54,547 nucleotides of DNA from assembly GCA_036389375.1 (NCBI GenBank), contig DASVQA010000193.1, forward strand, positions 1 to 54,547, read 5' to 3'. This document shows, piece by piece, positions 6,871 to 15,757 of the stretch; the stretch's first letter is position 1, and each line of letters opens with the position of its first letter. Below the pieces are notes generated by a model, which saw only the letters and a program-made list of their open reading frames with translations, did no database searches and had not been told where the DNA came from. This DNA comes from QHXQ01 sp036389375 (GTDB lineage: Bacteria; Acidobacteriota; Blastocatellia; Pyrinomonadales; Pyrinomonadaceae). The position numbers and the translations under genes were made by a program.

Positions 6871-9282
6871 ATGTCCCAAGATAATCGCCTGCTGCCGCTT
6901 TCGTCCACGACCGGAAACATTGATCGCCCACTGCGCGATCTGGCGCAGCCTGTGCAAGTCACCGGCTCATATTCCGTCGCCGAGCCGACGCACCTGCGCG
7001 ACTACTTAAACGTCGTGCTCAAGCGCAAGTGGCTCATTCTCAGTCTGGTCACGGTCGTCACCACGCTGGTCGCCATCCAAATGTACCGGCTGCCATCGAC
7101 CTACGAAGCCAAGACGGTCATCCAGATCGAGCAGAAGAGTCGCGGCAGTCGCGCGAAAGATTTGGTCATCAACATCGGCAGCGATCCGCAGTATTGGAAC
7201 ACGCAGTTGAAGCTGTTGGAGAATCCGAGTCTGCACCGGCAGGTGATTCTCGCGCTCAACTTGCAGAACAACCCGGCCTTCCTCGGCGGGCAGGCGCACG
7301 CGTCTCTATTCACCACGCTGCGCCGCGTGCTCTCGCGCGATAAGGCGAAGCCAAAGGAGAGCGCCCCCGGCACGGACGGCAACCTGACCGTTGCCAACGA
7401 GACCGTGCCCGGCGCAAACGTGCAACTGACGCCCGAACAACTCGCGCAGCTTGAGCCTTATGAAGATGCGCTGGCGGCGAACCTGACGGTCGATCCCGAA
7501 GAACGCACAAACCTCGTTGACATCCGTTTCAAACACACCGACCCGGAGATCGCGCGCCGCGTGGTTGATACCATCGCGCTCGTCTTCATCGAGAACGACC
7601 GCGAGCGCGAGAGCGCCGGCACAAGGGCGGCCAAGGAATCCACCGCCAAGCAGATCACCGAATTGCAGGAGCAGGTGGCGGCGCTCGAAAAGCAGCGCAT
7701 GAACGCCCTAATGGCGAGCGGGCAGGCGCTCAAACCCGATCTCAAAGGCGCGAACGAGATTGCTGAGCGCGTGGCGATCTTGAGCCAACAGTCGCTCGAA
7801 GCCGAGAGCGAGGTTAAGAAAGTTCAAGCCGAGTACGACGCCGCGCAACAGGCGCAGCGCACGGCCGACATCTATTCGATTCCGGTCGTTGCCGCCGACA
7901 AACAGGTGCAGGCGTTGCAGACCAAGTTGGCCGATCTGAATGAGCAGCGGGCGGCCCTCCTTGAGCAGTACACACCGGAATGGCCGGCGGTGAAGAAGAT
8001 TGAAGCCCAGATCAAGCAGACGGAAGAGGCGCGCAAGCGCGTAGCTAATGCGGACGTGACCGCCCTCGGCGCTACCCTCGACGCAGCCAAGCGGCGAGAC
8101 GCCAGCCTGCGCGTGGCTTATATCAAGCAACGCGGTGAGGCGCAGCAACAGGGCATCAAAGAGATCGGGCTCGGCAACGTCAACCAGCAACTCGAAACCA
8201 GCAAGCAGATGCTCGGCACGCTGATGCAACGCCGGACTGAACTAGAAACCGCCTCGGTCGAAGGCCAGCAGAGCAACGTCTTCGTCCAGACGCCCGCGCG
8301 CACGCCGCAACTCGTCGGGCCGCCGCGCGTGCGCAATATCGTCATCGCGCTCTTGCTCTCGCTCGGCGCAGGCATCGGTCTGGCCTTCCTGCTCGACTAC
8401 TTGGACGACACGCTCAAGTCGGTCGAAGACGTTGATCGGCACATCCACTTGCCGACGCTCGCGCTCATCCCTGCGCCGCGCGAAGCACGCCGGCTCGCCT
8501 TTGCCCGCCACGCGCACGTGCCCGAACCGGGCGAGAACACCGCGCTCGCGCTCATCGAAGAGGTGCGCTCGCCCGTCGCGGAAGCTTATCGCCACCTGCG
8601 CACGTCGCTCTTGCTCTCTTCGGCCGGGCAACCGCCGAAGACCGTGCTCGTCACCTCTAGCCAGCCAAGCGAAGGCAAGACCACGACGGCCGTGAACACT
8701 GCGATGATGCTTGCGCAGACCGGCGCGGAAGTGCTCATCCTCGATTGCGATTTGCGCCGCCCGCGCGTGCACATGCACTTCCAACTGCCGAACACGCGCG
8801 GCGTAACGAACTACCTGTCGGGCGATATGAACGTCAGCGAGTTGATCCAGACTTATGATCGCCAGCCGAACCTAAAGGTCATCACTTCTGGCCCCGTGCC
8901 GCCGAACGCGGCGGAACTGCTCGGCTCGGAAGAGATGCGCCGGCTCTTACATCTGCTGAGCGATAATTTCACGCACATCATCATTGACTCGCCGCCCGCC
9001 ATTTCGTTCACGGACGCCTCGATCCTCTCAACGATGGTCGATGGCGTAATGTTGGTCGTCCACGGGGGGCGCTCGTCGCGCGCAGTCGTGCGCCGCGCCA
9101 AGCAACAACTGCTCGACGTGGGCGCGCACCTGTTCGGCATCGTCCTCAATAACGTCAAGCTCGAAGCCAACGATTACTACTACGGCTACGGCTACTACTC
9201 GAACTACTACGCGCAGGACGACGACGAGGGTGGCGACGATCACGGCCCGGCTCCGGCAGGCGCAAACGGGCGCGGAGCGTGA
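6871..9282 (+). CDS. Wzc-type chain-length determinant / tyrosine autokinase
   Basis: The 803-residue inner-membrane co-polymerase probably controls chain length and export of the polysaccharide made by this locus. Residues about 45-72 begin a Wzz domain with the first membrane segment (WLILSLVTVVTTLVAI). A periplasmic region with long Ala/Glu/Gln-rich coiled coils follows (about 235-460), ending in a GNVR-like segment and a second membrane segment near 488-510 (IVIALLLSLGAGIGLAFLL). The cytoplasmic BY-kinase has Walker A SSQPSEGKTTT (about 597), Walker A' ILDCDLRRPR (about 624) and Walker B IIIDSPPA (about 703). The tail carries a cluster of tyrosines, DYYYGYGYYSNYYAQ, the usual autophosphorylation sites. 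The start is supported by AAAGAAG just before the ATG. Possible -10 TATTAT at 6803-6808. Its stop overlaps the next gene. Confidence 0.94.
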   Translation: MSQDNRLLPLSSTTGNIDRPLRDLAQPVQVTGSYSVAEPTHLRDYLNVVLKRKWLILSLVTVVTTLVAIQMYRLPSTYEAKTVIQIEQKSRGSRAKDLVINIGSDPQYWNTQLKLLENPSLHRQVILALNLQNNPAFLGGQAHASLFTTLRRVLSRDKAKPKESAPGTDGNLTVANETVPGANVQLTPEQLAQLEPYEDALAANLTVDPEERTNLVDIRFKHTDPEIARRVVDTIALVFIENDRERESAGTRAAKESTAKQITELQEQVAALEKQRMNALMASGQALKPDLKGANEIAERVAILSQQSLEAESEVKKVQAEYDAAQQAQRTADIYSIPVVAADKQVQALQTKLADLNEQRAALLEQYTPEWPAVKKIEAQIKQTEEARKRVANADVTALGATLDAAKRRDASLRVAYIKQRGEAQQQGIKEIGLGNVNQQLETSKQMLGTLMQRRTELETASVEGQQSNVFVQTPARTPQLVGPPRVRNIVIALLLSLGAGIGLAFLLDYLDDTLKSVEDVDRHIHLPTLALIPAPREARRLAFARHAHVPEPGENTALALIEEVRSPVAEAYRHLRTSLLLSSAGQPPKTVLVTSSQPSEGKTTTAVNTAMMLAQTGAEVLILDCDLRRPRVHMHFQLPNTRGVTNYLSGDMNVSELIQTYDRQPNLKVITSGPVPPNAAELLGSEEMRRLLHLLSDNFTHIIIDSPPAISFTDASILSTMVDGVMLVVHGGRSSRAVVRRAKQQLLDVGAHLFGIVLNNVKLEANDYYYGYGYYSNYYAQDDDEGGDDHGPAPAGANGRGA

Positions 9283-9770
9283 CGATGACGCGCGGCGAGT
9301 TCTGCGTCATCGCGCCCGACGTGAAGCTTGGGCGCGACGTGGCGATCTACAACTTCGTCAACCTCTACGGCTGCGAGATCGGCGACGAGACGCGCATCGG
9401 CACGTTTGTCGAAATCCAACGGGGCGCATCCATCGGCGCGCGCTGTAAAATCTCAAGCCACACCTTTATCTGCGAAGGCGTGCGCGTCGAGGATGAAGTC
9501 TTCGTCGGGCACGGCGTTCAGTTCGTCAACGACCGCTATCCCCGCGCCACCAACCCGGACGGCACGCCGCAAACCGCAAGCGACTGGACGCTCGAACGCA
9601 CCATCGTCCGGCGCGGCGCGTCCATCGGCACGGGCGCGACAATCTTAGGCGGGCTTGAGATCGGCGCGGGCGCAATTGTCGGCGCGGGCGCGGTCGTCAC
9701 CCGCACCGTCCCCCCCGGCGCAATCGTCGCCGGCAACCCTGCGCGGATTTTGAGACAGGTTGCGGGTTGA
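9279..9770 (+). CDS. Hexapeptide-repeat N-acetyltransferase, WbpD-like
   Basis: The 163-residue left-handed beta-helix protein consists mostly of hexapeptide turns (VAIYNFVNLYGCEIGDETRIG, IGARCKISSHTFICEGVRV, VRRGASIGTGATILGGLEIG, VGAGAVVTRTVPPGAIVAGNPARI). The conserved VGHGVQFVNDRYPRATN segment and the GNPARI end match the WbpD group, which N-acetylates the 3-amino group of UDP-2-acetamido-3-amino-2,3-dideoxyglucuronate. A GTG start at 9279 overlaps the stop of the kinase gene by four bases; an ATG at 9285 is an alternative two codons in. The following WbpB-like oxidoreductase and WbpE-like aminotransferase supply the preceding reactions, which strengthens the assignment. Confidence 0.85.
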   Translation: MTMTRGEFCVIAPDVKLGRDVAIYNFVNLYGCEIGDETRIGTFVEIQRGASIGARCKISSHTFICEGVRVEDEVFVGHGVQFVNDRYPRATNPDGTPQTASDWTLERTIVRRGASIGTGATILGGLEIGAGAIVGAGAVVTRTVPPGAIVAGNPARILRQVAG

Positions 9771-9857
9771 GGCTTAAGGGATGAAAGCGTGCCCGCTTGC
9801 GACGTGCGCTCATGCTTTCGGCCCGCCGCCCTTCAGCCTTCAGCCTTCAGCCCTTTT
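9768..9857 (+). repeat. Stop-to-start inverted repeat, TTCAGCC unit
   Basis: The left part begins at the stop codon of the acetyltransferase: TGAGGCTTAAGGG (9768-9780) then GAAAGC (9783-9788). The right part has GCTTTC (9814-9819) then CCCTTCAGCCTTCA (9829-9842), and pairs with the left over both blocks apart from one gap and one mismatch. The right side is a tandem run of CTTCAGC units ending 1-6 bases before the ATG at 9858. There is no Shine-Dalgarno between the repeat and this ATG. Confidence 0.6.
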
Positions 9858-10880
9858 ATGATTTCCATCGGCGTCATCGGTTGCGGCTATTGGGGCCCGA
9901 ATCTGATCCGCAACTTCGTGGAGAACGAACGCGCGTCGCTGCGTTGGATTTGCGACGTGGACACGCATCGGCTGCGTGAGATCGGCCGCCGCTACCCGTC
10001 TGCGCGCACGACGAACGACCGCCGGCAGTTGCTCGCCGACCCCGAACTCGACGCCGTCGTGATTGCCACGCCGGTCGCCACGCATTACCCGTTTGTCAAA
10101 GACGCGCTTGAGGCCGGCAAACACGTGCTCGTCGAGAAGCCATTCACGACGAGCATGCGCGAGGCCGAAGAGTTGATCCGGCTGGCGGAGACGACGGGGC
10201 GGACGCTGATGATCGATCACACCTTCGTCTATACGGGCGCGGTGCGCAAGATTAAAGAGATCGTCGAGAGCGGCGAGATCGGCGATCTGCTCTACTTCGA
10301 TTCGGTGCGGATTAATCTAGGCCTGTTTCAGCGCGACATCAACGTCGTCTGGGATTTAGCGCCACATGATCTTTCGATCATGGATTTTCTGGTTGGGCGC
10401 GAACCCGTCGCCTTGACCGCGACGGGCAGCAGCCACATCGAGCACGGGATTGAGAATATCGCCTACGTCATGCTCCGCTTCGCCGATCAGTTCATCGCGC
10501 ACTTTCATTTCAATTGGCTCGCGCCCGTCAAAATTCGCCGCACGCTCATCGCCGGCAGCCGCACGATGATCGTCTATGACGACATTGAGCCGACCGAAAA
10601 GGTGCGCGTCTATGACAAGGGTGTGACGACGAACCGCATCGAGTCGGACACAGACAAAGAGGCCGCCTATCGCACGCTGGTCAGCTATCGCACGGGCGAC
10701 GTGTGGGTGCCCAAACTCGACTCCACCGAAGCGCTCGCGCACGTCTGCGCCGAGTTTCTCGATGCGATCCGCGACCAGCGCCGGCCGTTAACCGACGGCG
10801 CGGCGGGACTGCGCGTCGTACATCTGCTCGAAGCCGCGCAGCAATCAATCAATCAAGGCGGTAAACTGATCGAGTTCTAG
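9858..10880 (+). CDS. Gfo/Idh/MocA-family oxidoreductase, WbpB-like
   Basis: The product is a 340-residue NAD-dependent sugar oxidoreductase. In WbpB the C3 hydroxyl of UDP-GlcNAc uronic acid is oxidised to a ketone that the partner transaminase uses. The Rossmann motif IGVIGCGYWGPNLIRNF lies right at the N-terminus, so the ATG at 9858 is preferred over a GTG 23 codons upstream whose extension has no homology and lies in a repeat. The EKP motif is in HVLVEKPFTTS; DHTFVYTGAVRKIKE, LAPHDLSIMDFL and FHFNWLAPVKIRRTLI fit the C-terminal domain, with the catalytic His in APHDLS. No Shine-Dalgarno is visible; a repeat that can fold back on the upstream stop fills the initiation region. Confidence 0.88.
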   Translation: MISIGVIGCGYWGPNLIRNFVENERASLRWICDVDTHRLREIGRRYPSARTTNDRRQLLADPELDAVVIATPVATHYPFVKDALEAGKHVLVEKPFTTSMREAEELIRLAETTGRTLMIDHTFVYTGAVRKIKEIVESGEIGDLLYFDSVRINLGLFQRDINVVWDLAPHDLSIMDFLVGREPVALTATGSSHIEHGIENIAYVMLRFADQFIAHFHFNWLAPVKIRRTLIAGSRTMIVYDDIEPTEKVRVYDKGVTTNRIESDTDKEAAYRTLVSYRTGDVWVPKLDSTEALAHVCAEFLDAIRDQRRPLTDGAAGLRVVHLLEAAQQSINQGGKLIEF

Positions 10881-10933
10881 CAGATATTTAGACCGTGCCA
10901 CCTAGCGCGGGCCGTCTGTTTCTGAGGTATCTG

Positions 10934-12073
10934 ATGGTACAAGCATCGCCACAAATGAATGTCCCTTTATTTGATCTGAAGCAGCAGCACGAACCTTTAC
11001 TAGCCGAATTGCGCGCTGGCATCGAACGCGTGCTCACGAGCCAACAGTTCGTCTTAGGCCCGGAAGTGAGCGCGCTCGAAACGGAGTTGGCGGCCTATTG
11101 TCAGGTCAAGCATGCCATCGGTTGCGCCTCTGGGTCGGACGCGCTCTTGCTGGCGCTCATGGCGCTCGACGTGAAAGCGGGCGACGAGGTCATCACCACG
11201 CCGCATACTTTTTTCGCCACCGGCAGCGCCATCGCCCGGCTCGGCGCGCGCCCCGTCTTCGTGGACATAGACCCGCGCACCTATAATCTCGACCCGGCGC
11301 AACTCGAAGCTGCCATCAACGAACGCACGCGCGCGGTCATCCCCGTGCATCTCTACGGGCAATGCGCCGAGATGGACGCCATCGCGGCGGTGGCCGCGCG
11401 CCATAATCTGCCCGTCATCGAAGACGCCGCGCAGGCCATCGGCGCGACGGACGCAGGCCGGCGGGCCGGCTCAATCGGGCAGATGGGCTGTTTCAGTTTC
11501 TACCCGTCGAAAAACTTGGGCGCGGCCGGCGAGGCGGGTTTGCTGACGACGAACGACGATGCACACGCCGAGCGGCTGCGCGTTCTGCGCGTGCATGGCG
11601 GGGCGACCGAATATCTGCACCGCGAGGTTGGCATCAACAGCCGGCTTGACGCCTTGCAAGCGGTCGTGCTGCGCATCAAGCTGCCGCACCTAGATGCGTG
11701 GGCCGAAGCGCGCCGCGCCCGGGCCGAAACCTACACGCTCCTGTTCACCAACACGCGTTTGCCGTTTCGTCTCAAACCGCCCTTCATCCGCACGAACACG
11801 CAGCACGTCTTTCACCTCTACGTGGTGCGCGTGCCCGCAGCGGTGCGCGATCCTTTGCTCGCGCATCTGCGTGCGCACGGGGTCGGCACGAAGGTCTATT
11901 ATCCCGTCCCGCTGCACATGCAAGAGTGCTTCCGCTATCTCGGTTATCAAGCGGGCGCGCTACCGGAAGCTGAGCGCGCCGCCCGCGAGACGCTGGCACT
12001 TCCGCTCTATCCTGAGTTGACCTTGCAGCAGCAGCAATACGTCGTGGACGTGATCGCGCGTTTTCAACCATAG
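10934..12073 (+). CDS. DegT/DnrJ/EryC1/StrS aminotransferase, WbpE-like
   Basis: The PLP-dependent sugar transaminase probably places an amino group at C3 of the UDP-2-acetamido-3-keto sugar acid produced by the previous gene. The ATG at 10934 is chosen for the GAGG about 9 bases upstream; a GTG at 10895 and an ATG at 10955 are alternatives. Family motifs: VPLFDLKQQ, GPEVSALETELAAYC, CASGSDALLLALMAL, TPHTFFATGSAI, VHLYGQCAEMDAI, EDAAQAIGA, and FSFYPSKNLGAAGEAG, where the Lys in SKNLG (about residue 192) binds PLP. GINSRLDALQAVVL and the C-terminal VYYPVPLHMQECF complete the pattern. It follows the oxidoreductase by 53 bases. WbpA and WbpI equivalents are not seen here. Confidence 0.9.
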   Translation: MVQASPQMNVPLFDLKQQHEPLLAELRAGIERVLTSQQFVLGPEVSALETELAAYCQVKHAIGCASGSDALLLALMALDVKAGDEVITTPHTFFATGSAIARLGARPVFVDIDPRTYNLDPAQLEAAINERTRAVIPVHLYGQCAEMDAIAAVAARHNLPVIEDAAQAIGATDAGRRAGSIGQMGCFSFYPSKNLGAAGEAGLLTTNDDAHAERLRVLRVHGGATEYLHREVGINSRLDALQAVVLRIKLPHLDAWAEARRARAETYTLLFTNTRLPFRLKPPFIRTNTQHVFHLYVVRVPAAVRDPLLAHLRAHGVGTKVYYPVPLHMQECFRYLGYQAGALPEAERAARETLALPLYPELTLQQQQYVVDVIARFQP

Positions 12074-12094
12074 CGACCCGATAAGTCGGGTCGC
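12073..12094 (+). terminator. Hairpin at the end of the aminotransferase gene
   Basis: GCGACCCGA (12073-12081) and TCGGGTCGC (12086-12094) form a perfect 9-bp stem with a 4-nt loop. The first G is the last base of the TAG stop codon. No U-run follows, so it may attenuate rather than stop transcription; the next gene starts 40 bases later in the same direction. Confidence 0.5.
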
Positions 12095-12133
12095 CCAAAG
12101 CAATCTTCAATCTAATCTGTCGGAGACAATCGT

Positions 12134-13120
12134 TTGACCAAAAAAGTCTTAATCACGGGGATCACGGGGCAAGATGGTAGCTACTTAGCCGAGCATCTGC
12201 TCAGCGCCGGTTATGAAGTGCATGGCTTGGTGCGCCGCGTCGCGCTCGAAGATCCGCAACGCAGATTCACCCGCATCGCTCATCTGCTTGATCGGGTCAC
12301 GCTGCACCCGGCGAGCCTCGAATCTTACGCCTCGCTCTTTCACATCGTCAGCCAGCACGACTTCGCGGAGTGTTATCACCTCGCGGCGCAAAGTTTCGTC
12401 GCTGAAAGCTTCCGCGACGGCTTCTCGACGATGAATACCAACATCAACGGCACGCACTACCTGCTTGCCGCCGTGCGCGAACTGCGTCCCGAATGCCGCT
12501 TCTACTTTGCCGGCTCAAGCGAGATGTTCGGGCAAGTGGCCGAGACGCCGCAGACCGAGACGACCCGCTTTCACCCCCGTTCACCTTACGGCATCAGCAA
12601 GGTGGCCGGGTTCGATCTGACGCGCAACTACCGCGAGGCTTATCAGATGTTCGCCACGAGCGGCATCCTGTTCAATCACGAGTCGCCACGACGCGGGCAC
12701 GAGTTCGTCACCCGCAAGATCACTTCGACGGTGGCGCGGATCAAGCATGGCCTCGCCGATGAGCTACGGCTCGGCAACCTAGAAGCGCGCCGCGACTGGG
12801 GTCATGCGAAGGACTACGTGCGGGCGATGCACTTGATGTTGCAGCAGCCCGAAGCGGACGACTATGTGGTGGCGACGGGCGAGACGCACACGGTCAGAGA
12901 GTTCTGCGAGTTGGCGTTTGCCGAAGCCGACTTGAACTATCGAGATTACGTCAAGGTGGACGAGCGTTACTATCGCCCGGCGGAAGTTGATCTGCTGATC
13001 GGTAATGCCGAGAAAGCGCGGCGTGAATTAGGCTGGCAGCCGGCCTATACCTTCGAGCAGTTGGTTAAAGAGATGGTGACGGCCGATCTGGCGCTCGTGG
13101 CCGACATGCGTAAGGCTTAG
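12134..13120 (+). CDS. gmd: GDP-mannose 4,6-dehydratase
   Basis: The 328-residue extended SDR enzyme converts GDP-mannose to GDP-4-keto-6-deoxymannose, the precursor of GDP-fucose, rhamnose or perosamine sugars. It starts with TTG, supported by GGAG 8 bases upstream. Diagnostic motifs: ITGITGQDGSYLAEHLL, YHLAAQSFVAESF, FAGSSEMFGQV with the catalytic Thr replaced by the usual Ser-Ser-Glu pattern of Gmd, SPYGISKVAGFDLTRNYREAY, GILFNHESPRRG, and LRLGNLEARRDWGHAKDYV near the C-terminal substrate domain. No GDP-fucose synthase or RMD gene follows, so the final sugar is unknown. It closes the polysaccharide locus; the next gene is unrelated. Confidence 0.94.
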   Translation: MTKKVLITGITGQDGSYLAEHLLSAGYEVHGLVRRVALEDPQRRFTRIAHLLDRVTLHPASLESYASLFHIVSQHDFAECYHLAAQSFVAESFRDGFSTMNTNINGTHYLLAAVRELRPECRFYFAGSSEMFGQVAETPQTETTRFHPRSPYGISKVAGFDLTRNYREAYQMFATSGILFNHESPRRGHEFVTRKITSTVARIKHGLADELRLGNLEARRDWGHAKDYVRAMHLMLQQPEADDYVVATGETHTVREFCELAFAEADLNYRDYVKVDERYYRPAEVDLLIGNAEKARRELGWQPAYTFEQLVKEMVTADLALVADMRKA

Positions 13121-13141
13121 CGCCGCCGCGCGTGGCGCAAG

Positions 13142-13170
13142 GTCTATGCCCCGGACTTACGTGTTATACT
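13142..13170 (+). promoter_or_regulatory. Possible promoter for the HerA-like gene
   Basis: TATACT at 13165-13170 is a good -10 box, 67 bases before the start codon. The hexamer 17 bases upstream (GTCTAT) is a poor -35 match, so only the -10 element is well supported. Confidence 0.4.
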
Positions 13171-13237
13171 CGCCGGCATCTGAGGGAAACTTAGGACGAC
13201 CGCCATCGTCGTCCGATTTACAACCCGAACGCCGCTC

Positions 13238-14932
13238 ATGAGTTCGCAACAAGCTCTCACCGATCAACTTGTCGGCACGATTAAGGGGCCGGGCGAGCGC
13301 CCGCACGAATACCTGTTCATCACGGCGGACAACCGGCGCGCGCGCATCGGCGAGTTTGTCTATTACACGGCGCAGGACGGCGCGGAGGTGCGGCGCATTC
13401 TCGGCACGGTCACGGCGCGCAGGCTCGTGCGCAATCTGCCCGATGCCTTTCTCGCCGACCCGGAGACGCCGCCCGCAGTCGTCTCGTCGCTCATCGGGCT
13501 GGACGGCGAGGGCTGCGAGCTATACGAGATCACGGTCGAGACGATTGGTTATTTCAGCGAGCGGCTGGGCGATTTCGTCAACCCGCGCATCCCGCCCGAA
13601 GCAGGCGCGCCCGTGCTGCTCGCCTCGTCCGAGACGCTGGCGAGCGTGCTCTCGCCGCGCAAGACGGGCGAGCGCGGCGCGGCGCATCTCGGCAGCCTGC
13701 TGACGCGCAGCGCGGGCGAAGTGCCGGTCGTGCTCTCGGTCAAGGATGTCGTCTCGACGCATCTGGCGATTCTCGCTTCGACGGGCGCGGGCAAGTCTTA
13801 CACGGCGGGCGTGCTGGTCGAAGAGTTGATGATGCCGCACAACCGCGCGGCCGTGCTCATCGTCGATCCGCACGGCGAGTACGACACGCTGCGCTCGATT
13901 GAAGGCGACGCGCGCTTCGCGGCCGACAACTACCACCCGGAACTAAAAATCTACACGCACGACCGCGTCAAGGTGCGCTTCTCGTCGCTGACGGAAGCCG
14001 ACATCAAGTACCTGCTGCCCGAAGGCACGTCCGACAAGATGCTCCATTTTCTCGCGCAAGCCTACCGGGCGTTGACGAATCGCCCTGATGCCGAGCGCGG
14101 CCTGTGGGGCTATCACGATCTCCGCGACGAGGTGAAAGCGCAGAAGTACGAAGGCAGCGAGCGGAGCGAATCGAGCAACGCGAGTTCGATTGAGGGCTTG
14201 CTGTGGCGGCTGGATTCGCGCTTCGATAAGCCGGGCGCGATCTTCTCGGACAACGAGCACATCCCGCTCAAAGATTTGTTCCAGCCCGGTCGCTGCACCG
14301 TCCTGCAACTCTCGGACATAGAGCAGAACGAGCAGCAGGTCGTCGTCGCTACGCTGCTGCGCCGCGTCAACAAGGCGCGCATGATGACCGTCCGGCAGGA
14401 AGCCGATCAGAGCAGCGACAATCACCTGCCCTATCCCGTCTTTGCGCTCCTCGAAGAGGCGCACCGCTTTGCGCCCGCCGGCCAGACCGTCGTGTCCACC
14501 AACATTCTCAAACAGATTCTCTCCGAGGGACGCAAGTTCGGCGTCGGCATCGGGCTGATCACGCAACGACCGGGCAAGCTCGATCAGGACGTGCTCTCGC
14601 AGTGCATGACGCAGGTCATCATGCGGATCGTCAACCCGATTGATCAGGACACGGTTGCCAAGTCGGTCGAGGGCGCGGGGCGACAACTCTTGCAGGAACT
14701 GCCGGCGCTCACCAAAGGGCAAGCGGTGATTAGCGGCGTCGGCGTCAACACGCCCGTCATGTGCCGCGTGCGCGAGCGCATCACGCGGCACGGCGGCGAA
14801 ACCTTCGACGCGCCCGGCGAATGGGCCGATTGGCACTCGGAGAGCAAGCAGCGCCAGCGCGAACAAGACAACGCGGTGCTGGTCGGCAAGCCGCCTAAGA
14901 AGCCGGACAAGTTTCGCGGCATCCCGTTATAA
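13238..14932 (+). CDS. HerA-type ATP-dependent DNA translocase/helicase
   Basis: The 564-residue ATPase belongs to the HerA/FtsK superfamily (DUF87). An N-terminal beta-barrel of the HAS type (about 1-150) is followed by the ATPase core: Walker A ILASTGAGKSYTAGVL (about 181-196), LIVDPHGEYD right after it, Walker B FALLEEAHRF (about 401), SEGRKFGVGIGLITQRPGKLD and an arginine-finger region near VIMRIVNPIDQD. In archaea and some bacteria HerA works with the nuclease NurA in DNA end resection, and bacterial HerA homologues also occur with other effector proteins. No NurA or other nuclease gene is next to it here, so it appears to be a solitary member of the family. The ATG is the only good start; no clear Shine-Dalgarno. 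Confidence 0.88.
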   Translation: MSSQQALTDQLVGTIKGPGERPHEYLFITADNRRARIGEFVYYTAQDGAEVRRILGTVTARRLVRNLPDAFLADPETPPAVVSSLIGLDGEGCELYEITVETIGYFSERLGDFVNPRIPPEAGAPVLLASSETLASVLSPRKTGERGAAHLGSLLTRSAGEVPVVLSVKDVVSTHLAILASTGAGKSYTAGVLVEELMMPHNRAAVLIVDPHGEYDTLRSIEGDARFAADNYHPELKIYTHDRVKVRFSSLTEADIKYLLPEGTSDKMLHFLAQAYRALTNRPDAERGLWGYHDLRDEVKAQKYEGSERSESSNASSIEGLLWRLDSRFDKPGAIFSDNEHIPLKDLFQPGRCTVLQLSDIEQNEQQVVVATLLRRVNKARMMTVRQEADQSSDNHLPYPVFALLEEAHRFAPAGQTVVSTNILKQILSEGRKFGVGIGLITQRPGKLDQDVLSQCMTQVIMRIVNPIDQDTVAKSVEGAGRQLLQELPALTKGQAVISGVGVNTPVMCRVRERITRHGGETFDAPGEWADWHSESKQRQREQDNAVLVGKPPKKPDKFRGIPL

Positions 14933-15004
14933 AAATTCTCTGCTGTCGCTCGGCCGCCGCACTGCCCGCCACCACTGCTCTCGCCGACGCCGGCCTATCG
15001 TCTA

Positions 15005-15034
15005 TTGACTTCCCGCCCGCTTGGGCCATATCTT
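15005..15034 (+). promoter_or_regulatory. Possible promoter for the 15180 gene
   Basis: TTGACT (15005-15010) with TATCTT (15029-15034) 18 bases on, or CATATC at 16 bases. The stretch CTATTGACTT is found again in front of the next secreted-protein gene. Confidence 0.45.
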
Positions 15035-15179
15035 TTTGGTCATCCAGCCGGGGTCGCCGGGGTTTAACCACAAGCGGGTTGCGCGTTCGCGCTCCACTTC
15101 TCTCCATATTTTAGTCCGTCGGTTTAGCCCGTCGTCCATCGTGCTGAAGCCAACCCTTGTTTTAGAAGGAGCCAACCCC

Positions 15180-15665
15180 ATGCTTCGGTTTTGCCAACAC
15201 CCGGCCAGAGTTATCGCGCTCGGTCTGTGCCTGCTGGGCTGCGCTGCGCTCGCGCCCCTGCGCGCACTGGCGCAAGATCAAAATCAGACGGAGACGAACG
15301 AGCCGCCCGTCTTCAACGAGTACAAAGGCGTGCGCCTCGGCATGACGACCGAAGAGGCGCGGCAGAAACTCGGCGTGCCGCAGGAGAAGAGTGCCGTGCA
15401 GGACTTCTACACCTTCTCCGATAAAGAGACGGCGCAGATTTCCTACGACGCGCAGCATCACGTCGCCGCCATCGCCGTCTTCTATCTCGGCACGGACAAA
15501 GCGCCCTTGTCCAAGACCGTGCTCGGCGCTGATCTCGCGGCCAAGCCGGACGGCTCTATGTATCGCCTTGTGCGTTACCCGAAAGTCGGCTGCTGGGTCT
15601 CCTACGCCCGCACCAGCGGCGACGCGCCGCTCGTTACGGTGATGATGCAGAAGTACAAGCCGTAA
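15180..15665 (+). CDS. Small secreted protein with BamE/SmpA-like repeat
   Basis: The protein has 161 residues. The ATG at 15180 is chosen because AAGGAG lies upstream and a signal peptide follows at once (VIALGLCLLGCAALAPLRALA, residues about 10-31); an open frame to 15021 is just upstream read-through. The mature protein opens with FNEYKGVRLGMTTEEARQKLG, the pattern Gly-Met-(Thr)-x-x-Glu-x-x-x-x-Leu-Gly typical of the SmpA/BamE fold used in outer-membrane assembly factors and in other small secreted proteins. The rest (YTFSDKETAQISYDAQHH, VRYPKVGCWVSYART) suggests a beta-rich domain. No lipobox Cys is at the cleavage site, so it is probably periplasmic. It is a single-gene unit; the exact role is unknown. 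Confidence 0.75.
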   Translation: MLRFCQHPARVIALGLCLLGCAALAPLRALAQDQNQTETNEPPVFNEYKGVRLGMTTEEARQKLGVPQEKSAVQDFYTFSDKETAQISYDAQHHVAAIAVFYLGTDKAPLSKTVLGADLAAKPDGSMYRLVRYPKVGCWVSYARTSGDAPLVTVMMQKYKP

Positions 15666-15757
15666 GACTGCACGCGGTATTTGCAAAGTCGCTTAAAGTT
15701 TGTGCGCGCGGCCTTCGTGCGCGAAGTGGGTCTATCTGCGGCGACGACGGCTGACTA

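Noticed and set aside
13238..14932. HerA-type ATPase as part of a phage-defence pair
   Set aside because: No nuclease, SIR2 or other effector gene is adjacent; both neighbours are unrelated (gmd and a secreted protein), so a defence role has no support from context here.
14895..15180. Longer start of the BamE-like secreted protein at 15021
   Set aside because: The extra 53 codons contain a likely promoter, lack homology and would bury the signal peptide; AAGGAG sits just before the later ATG.
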